This document shows positions 13,102 to 19,865 of a DNA stretch of 19,865 bases, in pieces (within the stretch, counting starts at the first letter, position 1; every line of letters starts with the position of its first letter). Both the position numbers and the translations under genes were made by a program. The notes beneath the pieces are model-generated. The model worked only from the letters and a program-made list of their open reading frames with translations. It made no database searches and had not been told where the DNA came from. The stretch comes from JAHEIJ01 sp040235565 (GTDB lineage: Bacteria > Pseudomonadota > Gammaproteobacteria > UBA6429 > Thiohalophilaceae): NCBI GenBank assembly GCA_040235565.1, contig JBECLA010000092.1, positions 1 through 19,865 of the forward strand, written 5' to 3'.

Positions 13102-14115
13102 ATGCCTGATATCGATACCACAACCAGCCCGACCCTGATTGACAATTTTGGCCGCCGTGTCAGTTATGTACGCATCTCGGTAACCGATCGGTGTGATTTT
13201 CGTTGTGTCTATTGCATGAGCGAGAACATGACCTTCCTGCCGCGCGCGCAGATACTCACGCTTGAGGAAATCGCCCAGCTTGGCCGTGCTTTCACCGAAC
13301 TGGGGGCAGACAAGATTCGCATTACCGGCGGTGAACCACTGGTACGACGCAATGTGTTGTGGTTGTTCCGGCAACTGGGTCAGTTGCCAAAACTGCGTGA
13401 ACTGGTGATCACCACTAACGGCTCACAGTTGGCAAGGCATGCCCGTCCGCTACGTGAGGCGGGAGTAAACCGTATCAACATCAGTCTCGACAGCCTGCAG
13501 CCGGAACGTTTCAAGCGAATTACCCGGGTGGGCGATCTTAACAAGGTATTGCAAGGCATCGATGCGGCTTGCGCGGCCGGATTTGAGCGTATCAAGCTAA
13601 ACAGTGTGATTCTCAAAAACCGTAATCATGATGAGGTGACGAACCTGGTACACTTTGCCATCCATAAAGGTCTCGATATCAGTTTTATCGAAGAAATGCC
13701 GTTGGGGATTATCAGCGACCATGACCGTGCCGAGGCGTATTACTCCAGCGATCAATTACTCAGTGATTTGCACCATAACTTCAGTCTGTACCCGACCGAT
13801 GAAACCACCGGTGGCCCGTCGCGTTACTATCGTATCAAGGACAGTGACACCCGGGTCGGTCTGATCTCGCCGCACAGTCATAACTTCTGCAGCAGTTGCA
13901 ACCGGGTCAGGGTGACTGCCCAGGGACGGTTGCTATTGTGCCTGGGCCAGGAACATTCCATGGACCTGCGCAAGATACTGCGCGAGTCTCCCGATGATCT
14001 TGGTCGGCTCAAACGTGCTATCCAGAAGTCGATGGATCTCAAGCCCAAAGGCCATGACTTCAACCTGCAGGAGCAGCCCGTCATTCTGCGACACATGAGT
14101 GTCACCGGAGGTTAA
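13102..14115 (+). CDS. moaA: GTP 3',8-cyclase MoaA (molybdenum cofactor synthesis)
   Basis: This radical-SAM enzyme, with MoaC, turns GTP into cyclic pyranopterin monophosphate, the first step of molybdopterin synthesis. The SAM cluster motif is C31-x3-C35-x2-C38 (CDFRCVYC). ITGGEPLVR (74-82) binds SAM. The second, GTP-binding cluster uses C263, C266 and C280 (FCSSCNRVR...LLLC). The C-terminal Gly-Gly needed for activity is present (SVTGG). The 337-residue length is normal. The ribosome binding site before this ATG is weak. It heads an operon with fdhD and a regulator behind a sigma-54 promoter, so it appears dedicated to making cofactor when formate dehydrogenase is induced. No moaB, moaC, moaE or mog gene is in the window. 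Confidence 0.95.
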   Translation: MPDIDTTTSPTLIDNFGRRVSYVRISVTDRCDFRCVYCMSENMTFLPRAQILTLEEIAQLGRAFTELGADKIRITGGEPLVRRNVLWLFRQLGQLPKLRELVITTNGSQLARHARPLREAGVNRINISLDSLQPERFKRITRVGDLNKVLQGIDAACAAGFERIKLNSVILKNRNHDEVTNLVHFAIHKGLDISFIEEMPLGIISDHDRAEAYYSSDQLLSDLHHNFSLYPTDETTGGPSRYYRIKDSDTRVGLISPHSHNFCSSCNRVRVTAQGRLLLCLGQEHSMDLRKILRESPDDLGRLKRAIQKSMDLKPKGHDFNLQEQPVILRHMSVTGG

Positions 14116-14117
14116 TC

Positions 14118-14975
14118 ATGCCTAAACCGATACTCTCCGATGCCAGACTCTCGCCGACTTTTCCGATAACCGCCGTGGATGAATACGGCGATAGCCGTGA
14201 AGTTTTTGTCGCCGGGGAACGGCCGTTGACCCTGAAGGTAGACGGTCAGGAAATCGTCACTCTGATGACCCTGGGCAACTATCCCGAGGCACTCACACTG
14301 GGCTATCTGCGCAACCAGCGATTGATCGACAGCATCGATGAAGTTATCCGGGTCTGGGTCGATTGGGACAAGGAACGTGTCGATGTCACCACACGCCACG
14401 GCAGCGGTATCCAGGATGAGCGCATGCAGGGCCGGACCGTTACGACCGGCTGCGGCCAGGGGACAGTCTTCAGCTGCACGCTGGATAAAGTCTATGGCCG
14501 ACGACTTTCCAGCCTCCAGGTGAAACAGTCACGGCTGTATGATTTACTCAAGGCTGTCAATGACTTCAATGCAGTCTATCGCCGCGCTGGTGCCGTGCAT
14601 GGCTGCGCATTGTGCCACGACACACAAATCATGCTGTTTGTCGAGGATGTCGGTCGACACAACGCCGCCGATGCCATTGCCGGTATGATGTGGCTGGACG
14701 ATATCCCTGGTGGGGACAAGACCTTCTATACCACCGGACGTCTGACGTCGGAGATTGTGATGAAGGCGGCACAGATGAACATATCGTTACTGCTGTCACG
14801 TTCCGGCGTTTCGCATATGGGACTGGAGCTGGCACAGGATCTGGGAATTACCCTCATTGCCCGTGCCAAGGGTCAGCATTTTCTGGTTTATAGCGGTGCC
14901 GAGCACATTGAATTCGATGCGATCCCCAGCATACCGCGTTCAGCCGGCCCGGTAAGCCGCAAGGTTTCGGCCTGA
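14118..14975 (+). CDS. fdhD: Formate dehydrogenase sulfurtransferase FdhD
   Basis: FdhD receives sulfur from a cysteine desulfurase such as IscS and passes it to the Mo/W-bisMGD cofactor, giving the sulfido ligand that FdhA needs for activity. The key loop VHGCALCHD (160-168) contains the conserved pair C163 and C166. Other family features are GERPLTL (33-39), the EDVGRHNAADA segment (176-186) that contacts the cofactor, and TTGRLTSEIVMKA (205-217). At 285 residues it is a typical size. The ATG lies two bases after the moaA stop with GGAGG a few bases upstream, so the two are co-translated. Here it is on the opposite strand from fdhABC but should be induced together with them. Confidence 0.95.
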   Translation: MPKPILSDARLSPTFPITAVDEYGDSREVFVAGERPLTLKVDGQEIVTLMTLGNYPEALTLGYLRNQRLIDSIDEVIRVWVDWDKERVDVTTRHGSGIQDERMQGRTVTTGCGQGTVFSCTLDKVYGRRLSSLQVKQSRLYDLLKAVNDFNAVYRRAGAVHGCALCHDTQIMLFVEDVGRHNAADAIAGMMWLDDIPGGDKTFYTTGRLTSEIVMKAAQMNISLLLSRSGVSHMGLELAQDLGITLIARAKGQHFLVYSGAEHIEFDAIPSIPRSAGPVSRKVSA

Positions 14976-14978
14976 ACC

Positions 14979-15938
14979 ATGGCAACTACCCTGCACACGG
15001 AAAATTCTTCCTGGTTATCAACCAGTGACAAGCCTGACGCCCGACGCAGCCCCACGTTTCTGAATGCCAAACAACTGGCTGAGTATCTGCAAATCAACGA
15101 GAAAAAAATCTATGCGCTGGCCAACGATGGCCGCTTGCCTGGTACCAAGATCACCGGCAAATGGTTGTTTCCCAAGTCGTTGATCGACAATTGGCTGCTG
15201 GAGTCGAGTCACGGTGGAATCCTCACCGATCGCCTGCTCATTGCCGGTAGCGACGATCCGATGTTACATCGACTGGTAACTGATTTGATCAATACTTTCG
15301 ACGCCGAGGCGCTGATCAGCTATACCGCGACGGGAACTACCATGGGTCTGTCATTGCTGGCACGACGGCGGACCGATGTCTGTGCCATTCACTGGGGACC
15401 ATTACAGGAAAGCCATATCCGACATGCTGCCCTGATTCAGCAGTACGCCGAATCGAACCAATGGCTGATCGTGCGTCTGTTTCAACGTGAGCAGGGTTTC
15501 ATGCTGGCGGCGGGCCTGGAAATCGATAACATGGGTATCGGCGAGATCTTTCAGCAAAACTGGATCTGGGCCATGCGTCGTGGCGGTGCCGGTTCACAAC
15601 GTTTTCTGGAAGATACGGCTGCCGCGTACGGTGTGGATCTGGGCGAGCTTAACAGCGCACTGCAGATGCAAACTGAACGGGAAGTCGCTTCGTTACTCAG
15701 CCGGGCACAGGCTGATATCGCTCCGGGACCACGCAGTGTGGCCCGCGAATTCGGCTTGCAGTTTATTCCGGTTGGCTGGGAAGGATTTGACCTGGTATTG
15801 CCACGCGCTATCTATTTCCGTCAGCTGTTCCTGGCCCTGTTGCAGCACCTGACCAGTCACGAGATGCAGTCTATCGCACAACAGTTCGGTGGTTATCGGT
15901 TTGAGCAGAGTGGCGATATTATCTGGTCACCCTGCTAA
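14979..15938 (+). CDS. Excisionase-type HTH protein with PBP-like (molybdate/cofactor-binding-like) domain
   Basis: A 319-residue cytoplasmic protein. Residues about 26-75 form an excisionase/MerR-like winged helix (LNAKQLAEYLQINEKKIYAL followed by GRLPGTKITGKWLFPKSLID), a DNA-binding module. Residues 82-305 resemble the PBP_like domain (PF12727), related to periplasmic molybdate-binding proteins and found with HTH domains in molybdenum-related regulators. There is no signal peptide, so it senses a cytoplasmic ligand, possibly molybdate, tungstate or a pterin; the ligand is inference. It begins three bases after the fdhD stop and ends two bases before the convergent DUF6494-like gene. It may be an autogenous regulator of cofactor genes. 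Confidence 0.8.
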   Translation: MATTLHTENSSWLSTSDKPDARRSPTFLNAKQLAEYLQINEKKIYALANDGRLPGTKITGKWLFPKSLIDNWLLESSHGGILTDRLLIAGSDDPMLHRLVTDLINTFDAEALISYTATGTTMGLSLLARRRTDVCAIHWGPLQESHIRHAALIQQYAESNQWLIVRLFQREQGFMLAAGLEIDNMGIGEIFQQNWIWAMRRGGAGSQRFLEDTAAAYGVDLGELNSALQMQTEREVASLLSRAQADIAPGPRSVAREFGLQFIPVGWEGFDLVLPRAIYFRQLFLALLQHLTSHEMQSIAQQFGGYRFEQSGDIIWSPC

Positions 15939-15940
15939 CA

Positions 15941-16150
15941 TTACTTCTCCAGGGCGATATCGCCCCGGATCTCCAGGTCCAGATCCAGATCCTTGATACT
16001 AAGCTGCATCACGGCGTTGAAATGCTCATCACCGTTCAGTTTGCCGTTTTCCATGGCATCCTGGATTGCACCTTCAATTGCCTGCTGTGACTGAATACCG
16101 ACCTTTTTGAGAAACCGTCTTATCTCGGTGTTCATGGTTTCATCATTCAT
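15941..16150 (-). CDS. Small DUF6494-like protein coupled to the histidine kinase gene
   Basis: A 69-residue soluble protein resembling the DUF6494 family: N-terminal MNTEIRRFLKKVGIQSQQAI (6-25), then EGAIQDAMENGKLNG, ending in a beta-like segment DLDLEIRGDIALE. The function is unknown. The start at 16150 has an AGGGTGAGG Shine-Dalgarno inside the end of the kinase gene and overlaps the kinase stop by eight bases, so translation should be coupled; an ATG five codons later is an alternative. The longer reading frame from 16297 is only a shadow inside the kinase gene. It ends two bases from the convergent HTH/PBP gene. Confidence 0.72.
   Translation of the reverse strand: MNDETMNTEIRRFLKKVGIQSQQAIEGAIQDAMENGKLNGDEHFNAVMQLSIKDLDLDLEIRGDIALEK
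15952..15965. repeat. 14-base perfect palindrome at convergent gene ends
   Basis: GGGCGATATCGCCC is a perfect palindrome inside the last codons of the DUF6494-like gene, 14 bases after the end of the HTH/PBP gene. With no loop and no T-run it is a poor intrinsic terminator, but it is the only strong dyad at this tail-to-tail junction. Confidence 0.4.
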
Positions 16151-18245
16151 AGTAGACCTCACCCTTAATTGCTGCTTCATGTGAGTACAGTTCAAACATG
16201 GCGTGCATCTGCGGTGACATCTTTGGTTCATGCAGCAATTGCACACAGAATACCGTGCCTTCACCCGGCATAGAACTGACATCCAGACTACCACCATAAC
16301 GGTTAACCAGCCCGTAACTTACCGACAAACCCAGTCCCGTGCCCTGACTTTTCTTGGTGGAATAGAAAGGATCGAATATTTTGACTATATCATCAGAATC
16401 AATTCCCTCACCATCGTCGTGAATCAGGATAGACACATCACCACCCTTTAATTCATGTGTACTTATTTCGATCTTGCCATTCTGATCTATGGCATGGATG
16501 GCATTAATCAGCAGGTTGATCAACACCTGCTGCAATTCCTGCGCGTCGATCCGTACCCTGCAGTTTTCAGCAAAATGCATGACAATATCTGCCTGTTTAC
16601 GCTCGGCTTCATGGCGGACCAGTAATGTGGTGTCCTCGATCAGTCGATTAACATCTGTCATCTGTAAATTCAGTGTTGATGGTGAAGCCCGTGAATATTT
16701 CAACAATCTTTCCACAATATTTCGGATGCGATATACCTGTTCATAGATCAATGATATTTCCTTTGATACTGGAGATGTTTTTTCTCCCAATTCTTCAATC
16801 ACAAGGTCCATGTTACCAAGGATCACAGCAGTTGGATTATTGATCTCGTGAGCCACACCTGCGGTCAGCTCGCCCAGCGCCGCAAACTTTTCGGACATCA
16901 CCAGCTGTTTGCGGGTCTTGTTCAACAACTCAATGGTGTTTTCCAGGCGATTATTTTTCAGGCGTAATTCCCTGGTCCGCTCGTATACTTGTTGTTCCAG
17001 GTAATCGGCGGAACGCTGGATCTGGGCGTTGCGTTCATGCAGCAGATCGAGCATGCGATCAAAGCGCTCGGCTACTGCCCCGATCTCATCGCGGCTTTTG
17101 ATATTACCAATACGCAGATCTTTACCTGCTTCCTGGGCATGGATGACCTCGGCAATACGCTCTATCGGCTTGAAGATTCGTCTTGCCCCAAGTATGGTGA
17201 GTACCGCCGTAAAGAAGACCAATGACAGTAATAACATACCGAACAATAGCAAATCCTGCAGATACGTCTGCCGCAACGGTGCCACGAGGTAACCTGCTTC
17301 CAACATGCCAATAACATTATTCTGGTAATCACGCAGTGGCTGGTAAGCACTGAGATAGACGCCGTCCGGGGTCGTCACTTTACCCACCCAGGATTTATCC
17401 TGTTTGAACACAGCCTGCCGGACTTCGGGGGGTACCGTGCTGCCCAACACCTGTACCCGGTTTTGGCTTTGCACTGTCAGATTGGTGGCAATGCGCATAT
17501 CATCCAGCACGATACTGATCAGACCGTTGCCACCTTCGGGCAGGCTGCCGGGCCCATACACCAGCTCATGAATCGCATTGACCAGTTTGGTATTATCATT
17601 GAGTAAAAGCCCGCCTTCCAGCAGTGCCACGGTTTGTCCACGCTCATTCTTGATCGGGTACACTGCACGCATCACCAGGGCCCGATGTTCGGTATCAGAG
17701 ATTTGTTTATCCGCTGTCGTTTGTTGACTTGTGATTCGTGCATCTTCTGCCAGACCGTGACGTTCACGAGTGAGGTAAGCCGAGGTATATAATTCAAGAC
17801 CTACTCTCGGCAAACCGCTGTGAACCACATCCTGAATCAGCGGCGAAGGCTTGACCTCACCGCTGAAAACAGTGTCATCAAAAAGCCACTTACCCTTGGT
17901 GTTAACCACATGGACAAAATCGAGTCCTTCGGTCACCTTGAGAACCTGCAGTTGGTTCTTGAGGCGTTGCTTGTTGGACTGACGCATGGCGGTAAAGAAG
18001 GCATGTGATTCCGCAAGCTGGGTAATCGCCTGGAGGTATTTGTTTTCCTGTCGCTTGAATGATGCACTTGCCACGTTGATGTCAGTATGCACCCGGCGCG
18101 ATAGCTGCTCCTCGGCAAAGGAATAGGTGCGCTGCAGGATAAAGGTAAGAATCAGGGGGAAAAAAACCAGTATGGGCAAAAATACAAGCAGTAACAGCTT
18201 GTATCGGAAGCTTTGATGAACACGATCTAGGAATCTTTTTAACAC
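16143..18245 (-). CDS. Membrane sensor histidine kinase with periplasmic sensor and HAMP (partner of the sigma-54 regulator)
   Basis: A 700-residue kinase. TM1 spans about 16-38 and TM2 about 331-353, enclosing a periplasmic domain of nearly 290 residues that looks like a double-Cache sensor; the signal is not known. HAMP (about 354-405) and a coiled coil (405-450) follow. The H-box is ALGELTAGVAHEINNP with phospho-acceptor H466. The ATPase domain has N-box N577/N581 (LINLLINAIHAI), G1 HDDGEGID (609-616), an F-box (FDPFYSTK) and G2 GTGLGL (635-640). A 30-residue tail lies after it. Translation starts at a GTG with AGGAAG upstream. The gene follows the regulator by 92 bases and overlaps the small downstream gene. 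A periplasmic sensor suits a periplasmic formate dehydrogenase. Confidence 0.92.
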   Translation of the reverse strand: MLKRFLDRVHQSFRYKLLLLVFLPILVFFPLILTFILQRTYSFAEEQLSRRVHTDINVASASFKRQENKYLQAITQLAESHAFFTAMRQSNKQRLKNQLQVLKVTEGLDFVHVVNTKGKWLFDDTVFSGEVKPSPLIQDVVHSGLPRVGLELYTSAYLTRERHGLAEDARITSQQTTADKQISDTEHRALVMRAVYPIKNERGQTVALLEGGLLLNDNTKLVNAIHELVYGPGSLPEGGNGLISIVLDDMRIATNLTVQSQNRVQVLGSTVPPEVRQAVFKQDKSWVGKVTTPDGVYLSAYQPLRDYQNNVIGMLEAGYLVAPLRQTYLQDLLLFGMLLLSLVFFTAVLTILGARRIFKPIERIAEVIHAQEAGKDLRIGNIKSRDEIGAVAERFDRMLDLLHERNAQIQRSADYLEQQVYERTRELRLKNNRLENTIELLNKTRKQLVMSEKFAALGELTAGVAHEINNPTAVILGNMDLVIEELGEKTSPVSKEISLIYEQVYRIRNIVERLLKYSRASPSTLNLQMTDVNRLIEDTTLLVRHEAERKQADIVMHFAENCRVRIDAQELQQVLINLLINAIHAIDQNGKIEISTHELKGGDVSILIHDDGEGIDSDDIVKIFDPFYSTKKSQGTGLGLSVSYGLVNRYGGSLDVSSMPGEGTVFCVQLLHEPKMSPQMHAMFELYSHEAAIKGEVYYE

Positions 18246-18337
18246 ACCATTCTTCCTGGTGAATTAATGAATATTAAAACCATTACAATATCGCTCACGC
18301 TTGTTTGTGTCTGGACATCCAAAGCATGGGCTGGCCA

Positions 18338-19708
18338 TCAAATCGACTCAGGATCCCACTCATGCAATTTACGCTCGATGGTCTTGCGCGAGACACCAAG
18401 CCGTCGAGCGGCTTCGGACTTGTTGCCTTTGACAAACTTGAGCATGTCCAGCATGTAGCGCTGTTCCACATCACGCATTGTCCAGCCGGTCGGAACCACT
18501 AGCTTGCCATCGCCGTTGTCGGACTGATTCGCGGCAGCAAACATTTCCGTAGGCAACTGGCCAAGTAACAGAGTGCGCTCGAGCACATTGCGCAGCTCAC
18601 GAACGTTGCCGGGCCAGCTATAGGTTTGCAGCTGGTTGATGTCCTGATGGCTGAGCGGATAGGCCGGTATATTCAGCTCATTCGCGAGCTTATGAATAAA
18701 ATATTTCGCCAGCAGCGGAATATCTGAAGTCCTGTTGCGTAATGCCGGCACTTCCAGAGTCAGCACATTCAACCGGTAAAATAAATCTTCCCGGAAATCC
18801 CTGGTCTTGACCAGGTCTTCCAGTTTGTGGTTGGTTGCCGCAACAATACGACAGTCAACCTGGATTTCCCGCTCCGATCCCACCGGCCGGATTGAGTGGG
18901 TCTCCAGCATGCGCAGCAGTTTGGCCTGCATGGATAATGGCATTTCCCCGATCTCGTCAAGAAACAGGGTGCCCTTGTCAGCAAAATAGCACAGCCCCTG
19001 ACGTGCACTATGGGCACCGGTAAAGGCCCCTTTGGTGTGCCCGAACATTTCGCTCTCCAGCAGATCCGGAGCGATAGAACCACAGTTCACCGGCACAAAC
19101 GGCCCGTTACGCCCGCTCTGTTCGTGGATCGCTTGTGCCACCAGTTCCTTGCCGGTACCGGTTTCCCCCTGGATCAATACGGTCGACTGTGTCGGCGCAA
19201 TACGCCGTACCAGCTGAACCAGTTGCTTGATCTCCGGGTTCTCACCGATAAAGGTGATTGGACTGTGATCTTCGGAGGATATGCCCGGATCGTTGTAGCG
19301 CGCAGCAAAGACATCACGCGCCTTGTTACGTTGTTCCAGACAACGGCTGATAGATTGCTTGATCTCTTCGGCACGAAATGGCTTGAGAATGAAGTCACAG
19401 GCACCACCGCGCAGGGCACGGATTGCTACGTCCATATCCGCATAACCGGTAATCAGGATAACATCGGTATCATGATCCTGTTCGCGTAATTGCTGCAACC
19501 ACTCGGAGCCGCTAAGCCCTGGCAGTCGATTGTCGACGATCATCAAATCAAAATGGCAACGCTGGCGCAATTGCTCGGCTTCAGCAATATCTGCTGCCAC
19601 TTCGACCAACCCATACTCCTTTTGCAGGACCCGCTGCAGAAAATTTCTCATACCGGGTTCATCATCAAGTATTAATATTGCAACATCCATCAGTACCGTC
19701 GGCTTCAT
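18338..19708 (-). CDS. NtrC-family sigma-54-dependent response regulator
   Basis: A 456-residue three-domain activator. The receiver domain (about 10-125) has the acid pair D15/D16, phospho-acceptor D59 (LMIVDNRLPG), T87 and K109. The AAA+ domain (about 150-385) has Walker A GETGTGKE (181-188), the sigma-54 contact loop GAFTGA (227-232) and Walker B LFLDEIGE (248-255). A Fis-type HTH lies at about 425-449 (NKSEAARRLGVSRKTIERKL). All features needed to open RpoN promoters are intact. The start at 19708 has GGGAGG seven bases upstream; the longer frame from 19804 has no such site. It precedes the histidine kinase gene. The three sigma-54 promoter matches in this window make the fdh and moaA-fdhD genes its likely targets. 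Confidence 0.94.
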   Translation of the reverse strand: MKPTVLMDVAILILDDEPGMRNFLQRVLQKEYGLVEVAADIAEAEQLRQRCHFDLMIVDNRLPGLSGSEWLQQLREQDHDTDVILITGYADMDVAIRALRGGACDFILKPFRAEEIKQSISRCLEQRNKARDVFAARYNDPGISSEDHSPITFIGENPEIKQLVQLVRRIAPTQSTVLIQGETGTGKELVAQAIHEQSGRNGPFVPVNCGSIAPDLLESEMFGHTKGAFTGAHSARQGLCYFADKGTLFLDEIGEMPLSMQAKLLRMLETHSIRPVGSEREIQVDCRIVAATNHKLEDLVKTRDFREDLFYRLNVLTLEVPALRNRTSDIPLLAKYFIHKLANELNIPAYPLSHQDINQLQTYSWPGNVRELRNVLERTLLLGQLPTEMFAAANQSDNGDGKLVVPTGWTMRDVEQRYMLDMLKFVKGNKSEAARRLGVSRKTIERKLHEWDPESI

Positions 19709-19865
19709 TGTTTCGCCTCCCGGCTGGTTTTGTGTGAAACGACAGGTGATTCTCAAGTAGAAATGCTCGGCCCTCGGAACCTGCCTGGCATTGAAGAACA
19801 TCAATGCGAGTATTTAAGTAAAACGCAAGATGACAAAGCTTTCCAGTTTTTCGCAGCAAACTGTC

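Overview
The window looks like a gammaproteobacterial chromosome segment of moderate GC. The formate dehydrogenase gene set resembles the Shewanella-type layout (DUF3305, DUF3306, multi-ferredoxin protein, TorD-like chaperone, 'FDH region TAT target' peptide, FdhA, FdhB, FdhC, with FdhD nearby). An EptA-type lipid A enzyme and a bacteriohemerythrin also fit a free-living Gram-negative bacterium. The genus cannot be fixed from this sequence alone.

Layout. Positions 1-403 hold no convincing gene but a dense cluster of hairpin repeats. A SAM O-methyltransferase (404-1066, minus), an AT-rich eptA (1373-3016, plus) and a bacteriohemerythrin (3337-3744, plus) follow. From 12792 down to about 3786 runs one long minus-strand cluster: DUF3305, DUF3306, a ferredoxin-repeat protein, a TorD-family chaperone, FdhX, fdhA, fdhB, two tiny lipoproteins, fdhC and a broken moaD. 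Diverging from it at 13102 is moaA-fdhD-(HTH/PBP-like regulator) on the plus strand. On the minus strand at 15941-19708 lie a sigma-54 response regulator, a membrane histidine kinase and a small DUF6494-like protein.

How it works together. FdhA (Cys-type Mo/W-bisMGD catalytic subunit, Tat-exported), FdhB (four [4Fe-4S]) and FdhC (cytochrome b) form a periplasm-facing membrane formate dehydrogenase feeding electrons to quinone. TorD-like chaperone, FdhD and MoaA supply maturation and cofactor. Two lipoproteins and FdhX are candidate accessory subunits.

The most notable result is regulatory. Three sites match the sigma-54 -24/-12 consensus: one before the chaperone-fdhX-fdhABC block (9912-9927) and two diverging in the DUF3305/moaA intergenic region (12842-12857 and 13025-13040). 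Midway between the divergent pair is a 49-bp inverted repeat with 17-bp arms, placed like an enhancer. The same locus encodes an NtrC-type activator and its sensor, so the window appears to carry a self-contained two-component/sigma-54 circuit for formate respiration. A second notable result is a truncated moaD directly downstream of fdhC, overlooked because it starts with TTG and is only 46 codons.
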